Below are positions 6,180 to 7,662 of a stretch of DNA of 7,662 nt, piece by piece. The notes below the pieces were generated by a model. The model was given only the letters and a program-made list of their open reading frames with translations. It was not told the origin of the DNA and did no database searches. Source of the stretch: Merdiplasma sp905207905 (GTDB lineage Bacteria; Bacillota; Clostridia; Lachnospirales; Lachnospiraceae); contig CABRXX010000093.1 in assembly GCA_902475025.1 (NCBI GenBank), forward strand, positions 1-7,662, given 5' to 3'. The position numbers and the translations under genes were made by a program. Position 1 is the stretch's first letter. Every line of letters begins with the position of its first letter.

Positions 6180-7019
6180 ATGGAAGATAAAAAGCAAACT
6201 CGAATTTTACTGGTCAATGATATGGCGGGGTATGGAAAGGTCGCCTTATCTGTCATGATTCCTGTTTTATCTCACTTGAAATTTGAAACTTTCAATTTGC
6301 CTACTGCACTTGTTTCCAACACTCTGGATTATGGTCAGTTTGATATTCTGGATACAACAGAATATATGGAAAATACGCTTCTGGTATGGAAGAAACTCAT
6401 GTTTTCTTTCGACGCAATCTGTACTGGATTTATTGTGTCAGAAAAACAATCATGTCTCATATATGAATATTGCAAAGAACAACAAAAATCAGGTACTTCG
6501 ATTTTTGTTGACCCTATTATGGGGGATGACGGAAAACGATACAATGGTGTGACAAATCAAGCAGTCACTTATATGAAACGGTTGTGTTCTATTGCAGATG
6601 TGATTATCCCCAATATTACGGAGGCGTGTTTTTTATCCGGATACACAGTTAAAAACACCTATTCTGAGGCGGAAATTGAAGTAATCGCAAATCGACTACA
6701 TATGCTTGATGCTAAATCGGTTGTGATTACAAGCGCAAACATTAACGGAAGAATGTTTACTGTTGTAAAAAACTCTCCGAAAAATTCGTGTGTCTTGCTC
6801 CCTTATGATGAAATACCGGTGCGTTTTCCGGGCACAGGGGATATTTTTATGGCAATTGTAGTAGGGCATTATTTAAAATCAGGACTGCTTTTAGAGAGCG
6901 TAGAAATCGCAATGAGACAACTCGAAAAAATTATTTATGCCAATGTGCATGATATTGATAAATACAAGGGAATTCCCATTGAACAATTTTTGGAGGAAAT
7001 CAATGATGAAAAAGCCTAA
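6180..7019 (+). CDS. pdxK: Pyridoxal/pyridoxamine kinase (PfkB/ribokinase superfamily)
   Basis: A protein of 279 residues that should phosphorylate pyridoxal, pyridoxamine or pyridoxine with ATP, supplying the coenzyme PLP. Numbered from an upstream ATG at 6174, landmarks are LLVNDMAGYGKVALS (12-26), NLPTALVSNTLDYGQFD (41-57), VDPIMGDDGK (112-121), PNITEA (146-151) and GTGD (220-223), with D223 the expected catalytic base. The LPTALVSNT and DPIMGD signatures separate it from ordinary sugar kinases. The start at 6180 is preferred because GGAG at 6169-6172 is 7 bases before it but only one base before the ATG at 6174; the difference is two residues. Its position just before a PLP-dependent aminotransferase suggests local coenzyme supply. 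Its 3' end overlaps the next gene by 17 bases. Confidence 0.9.
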   Translation: MEDKKQTRILLVNDMAGYGKVALSVMIPVLSHLKFETFNLPTALVSNTLDYGQFDILDTTEYMENTLLVWKKLMFSFDAICTGFIVSEKQSCLIYEYCKEQQKSGTSIFVDPIMGDDGKRYNGVTNQAVTYMKRLCSIADVIIPNITEACFLSGYTVKNTYSEAEIEVIANRLHMLDAKSVVITSANINGRMFTVVKNSPKNSCVLLPYDEIPVRFPGTGDIFMAIVVGHYLKSGLLLESVEIAMRQLEKIIYANVHDIDKYKGIPIEQFLEEINDEKA

Positions 7020-7275
7020 AATTAAAATCAGTTTAATTGATCAAAAAGGTCATATGGGGTGTCATCGTGGTCATCAAATTGGAGACACCTTTGACTTTGA
7101 TACCGAAAGAGGCAATCTCTGTCCAATGGCCATGCATGTGGCTTTCCCTTACATTGACATTCTGCGGTACGGCGGAAAACTTCCCAGCCAACCGGATGGC
7201 TCCATTGTATTCTGTTGTCCAGATGTGGATGTGATCAATGTGTTTAAAATTGAAGTGGTGGAGGAAAAAGACTGA
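7003..7275 (+). CDS. Small TIGR04076-type protein of unknown function
   Basis: A 90-residue protein with KIKISLIDQKGH, a GxxCHRGHQIGDTFDF segment (19-32), an LCPMAMHVAFPYIDILRYGG block (39-58) and a DGSIVFCCPD segment (65-74) before VFKIEVVEE. This arrangement of strand, Cys/His pair, CP-x-A, GG-x-xP and CCPD agrees with the TIGR04076 family as I remember it; no biochemical role is known to me. C20, H21, H24, C40, C71 and C72 could bind a metal, which is inference. The start is taken at ATG 7003, with GGAGG at 6992-6996 six bases upstream. A second ATG follows at once. The frame is open further upstream, but that portion is the kinase gene in another frame. It overlaps the kinase end and lies one base before the aminotransferase, so it is firmly part of the operon. 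Confidence 0.72.
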   Translation: MMKKPKIKISLIDQKGHMGCHRGHQIGDTFDFDTERGNLCPMAMHVAFPYIDILRYGGKLPSQPDGSIVFCCPDVDVINVFKIEVVEEKD

Positions 7276-7276
7276 A

Positions 7277-7662
7277 ATGAATCCTTATATTGAACAAGCA
7301 AATCAGCAGTTTGTTCCTGTATATAACCGTTATCCTATTGTCTTGGATCATGGAGAAGGTATGTACCTTTATGATACAGAGGGAAAACGGTATCTGGATT
7401 TCGGGTCTGGAATCGGTGTGTGTGCCCTGGGATATCACGATCCGAATTACACACGCGCACTGCAAGAACAGATGGAAAAGCTGCTGCACACATCTAATCT
7501 TTTTTATAATGTTCCGGCAATTGAAGCTGCAAAGCTGTTTAATCAGGCATCAGGTATGGAGCAGGTGTTTTTCACTAACTCTGGAACGGAAGCCATTGAA
7601 GGTGCAATTAAAATTGCTAAGAAATATCATTTTTTGAAGCATAATAATCATAATGGAGAGAT
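7277..7662 (+). CDS. Class III PLP-dependent aminotransferase, acetylornithine aminotransferase (ArgD)-like, N-terminal part
   Basis: About 128 residues are visible before the window ends. The sequence reads YNRYPIVLDHGEG (16-28), LYDTEGKRYLDFGSGIGVCALG (31-52), LLHTSNLFYNVPAIEAA (69-85) and FFTNSGTEAIEGAIKIAKKY (98-117). The last is the phosphate-cup region (NSGTEA) of class III aminotransferases, and the whole is closest to the ArgD group of clostridia, which transfers an amino group between N-acetylornithine and 2-oxoglutarate. The PLP lysine and the substrate-determining C-terminal half are outside the window, so other omega-amino acid, including taurine or ornithine, specificities cannot be excluded. 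The ATG follows the TGA of the preceding gene by one base; GGAGG lies 12 bases upstream, rather far. Operon membership next to a pyridoxal kinase suggests coenzyme and enzyme are made together. Confidence 0.82.
   Translation, partial: MNPYIEQANQQFVPVYNRYPIVLDHGEGMYLYDTEGKRYLDFGSGIGVCALGYHDPNYTRALQEQMEKLLHTSNLFYNVPAIEAAKLFNQASGMEQVFFTNSGTEAIEGAIKIAKKYHFLKHNNHNGE

Noticed and set aside
7277..7662. Taurine:pyruvate aminotransferase feeding sulfite to AsrABC
   Set aside because: Attractive because it would join the two operons, but the visible N-terminal sequence is closer to ArgD, and no sulfoacetaldehyde or isethionate enzymes are in the window.
1..7662. CRISPR arrays, tRNA or rRNA genes, insertion sequences
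   Set aside because: No regularly spaced repeats, tRNA-like cloverleaf, rRNA signatures, transposase motifs or terminal inverted repeats were seen on either strand.

Overview
The window looks like a low-to-moderate GC Gram-positive anaerobe of the class Clostridia (a gut Oscillospiraceae/Lachnospiraceae-type genome). The grounds are the anaerobic sulfite reductase operon asrABC, strong AGGAGG-type ribosome binding sites, a Crp/Fnr regulator of the clostridial type, and the C-terminal part of a mobilisation relaxase of the kind carried by Firmicutes integrative elements. No species can be named from the sequence alone.

Layout. Bases 1-827 (+) are the C-terminal part of a MobA/MobL-type relaxase, mostly coiled coil. 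Converging on it from the right is a minus-strand operon, 4138 down to 885: asrA, asrB, asrC and a NimA/pyridoxamine-oxidase-like flavoprotein. The genes are joined by 4-bp to 11-bp junctions, so they look like one transcript. Upstream of asrA, 4139-4358 is a regulatory and terminator region built around a perfect 20-bp-arm dyad. A Crp/Fnr-family regulator gene follows (5018 down to 4359, minus strand). A 120-bp divergent promoter region (5019-5138) separates it from a rightward operon running off the end of the window: two tandem HD-domain phosphohydrolases, a pyridoxal/pyridoxamine kinase, a small TIGR04076-type protein, and the start of a class III (ArgD-like) aminotransferase.

How the parts fit. 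The Crp/Fnr gene lies between the two operons. Each flanking intergenic region holds a copy of the same palindrome, ATGTTGC-NNGC-GCAAC, matching at 14 of 18 positions. One copy overlaps the -35 of the regulator's own promoter. Both can be placed at or near the class II activator position (centre -41.5) relative to a plausible -10: exactly for asrA, and for one of two -10 choices in front of the HD operon. This suggests one regulator controlling sulfite reduction and a linked HD/vitamin-B6/aminotransferase module. The chemistry joining the two is not known to me; that second operon and its shared operator are the most interesting content of the window.

The relaxase and asr genes look visibly GC-richer than the AT-rich regulator/HD/kinase genes, so the segment may be a mosaic. 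The window ends cut genes at both sides: the relaxase lacks its N-terminus and the aminotransferase its C-terminus.
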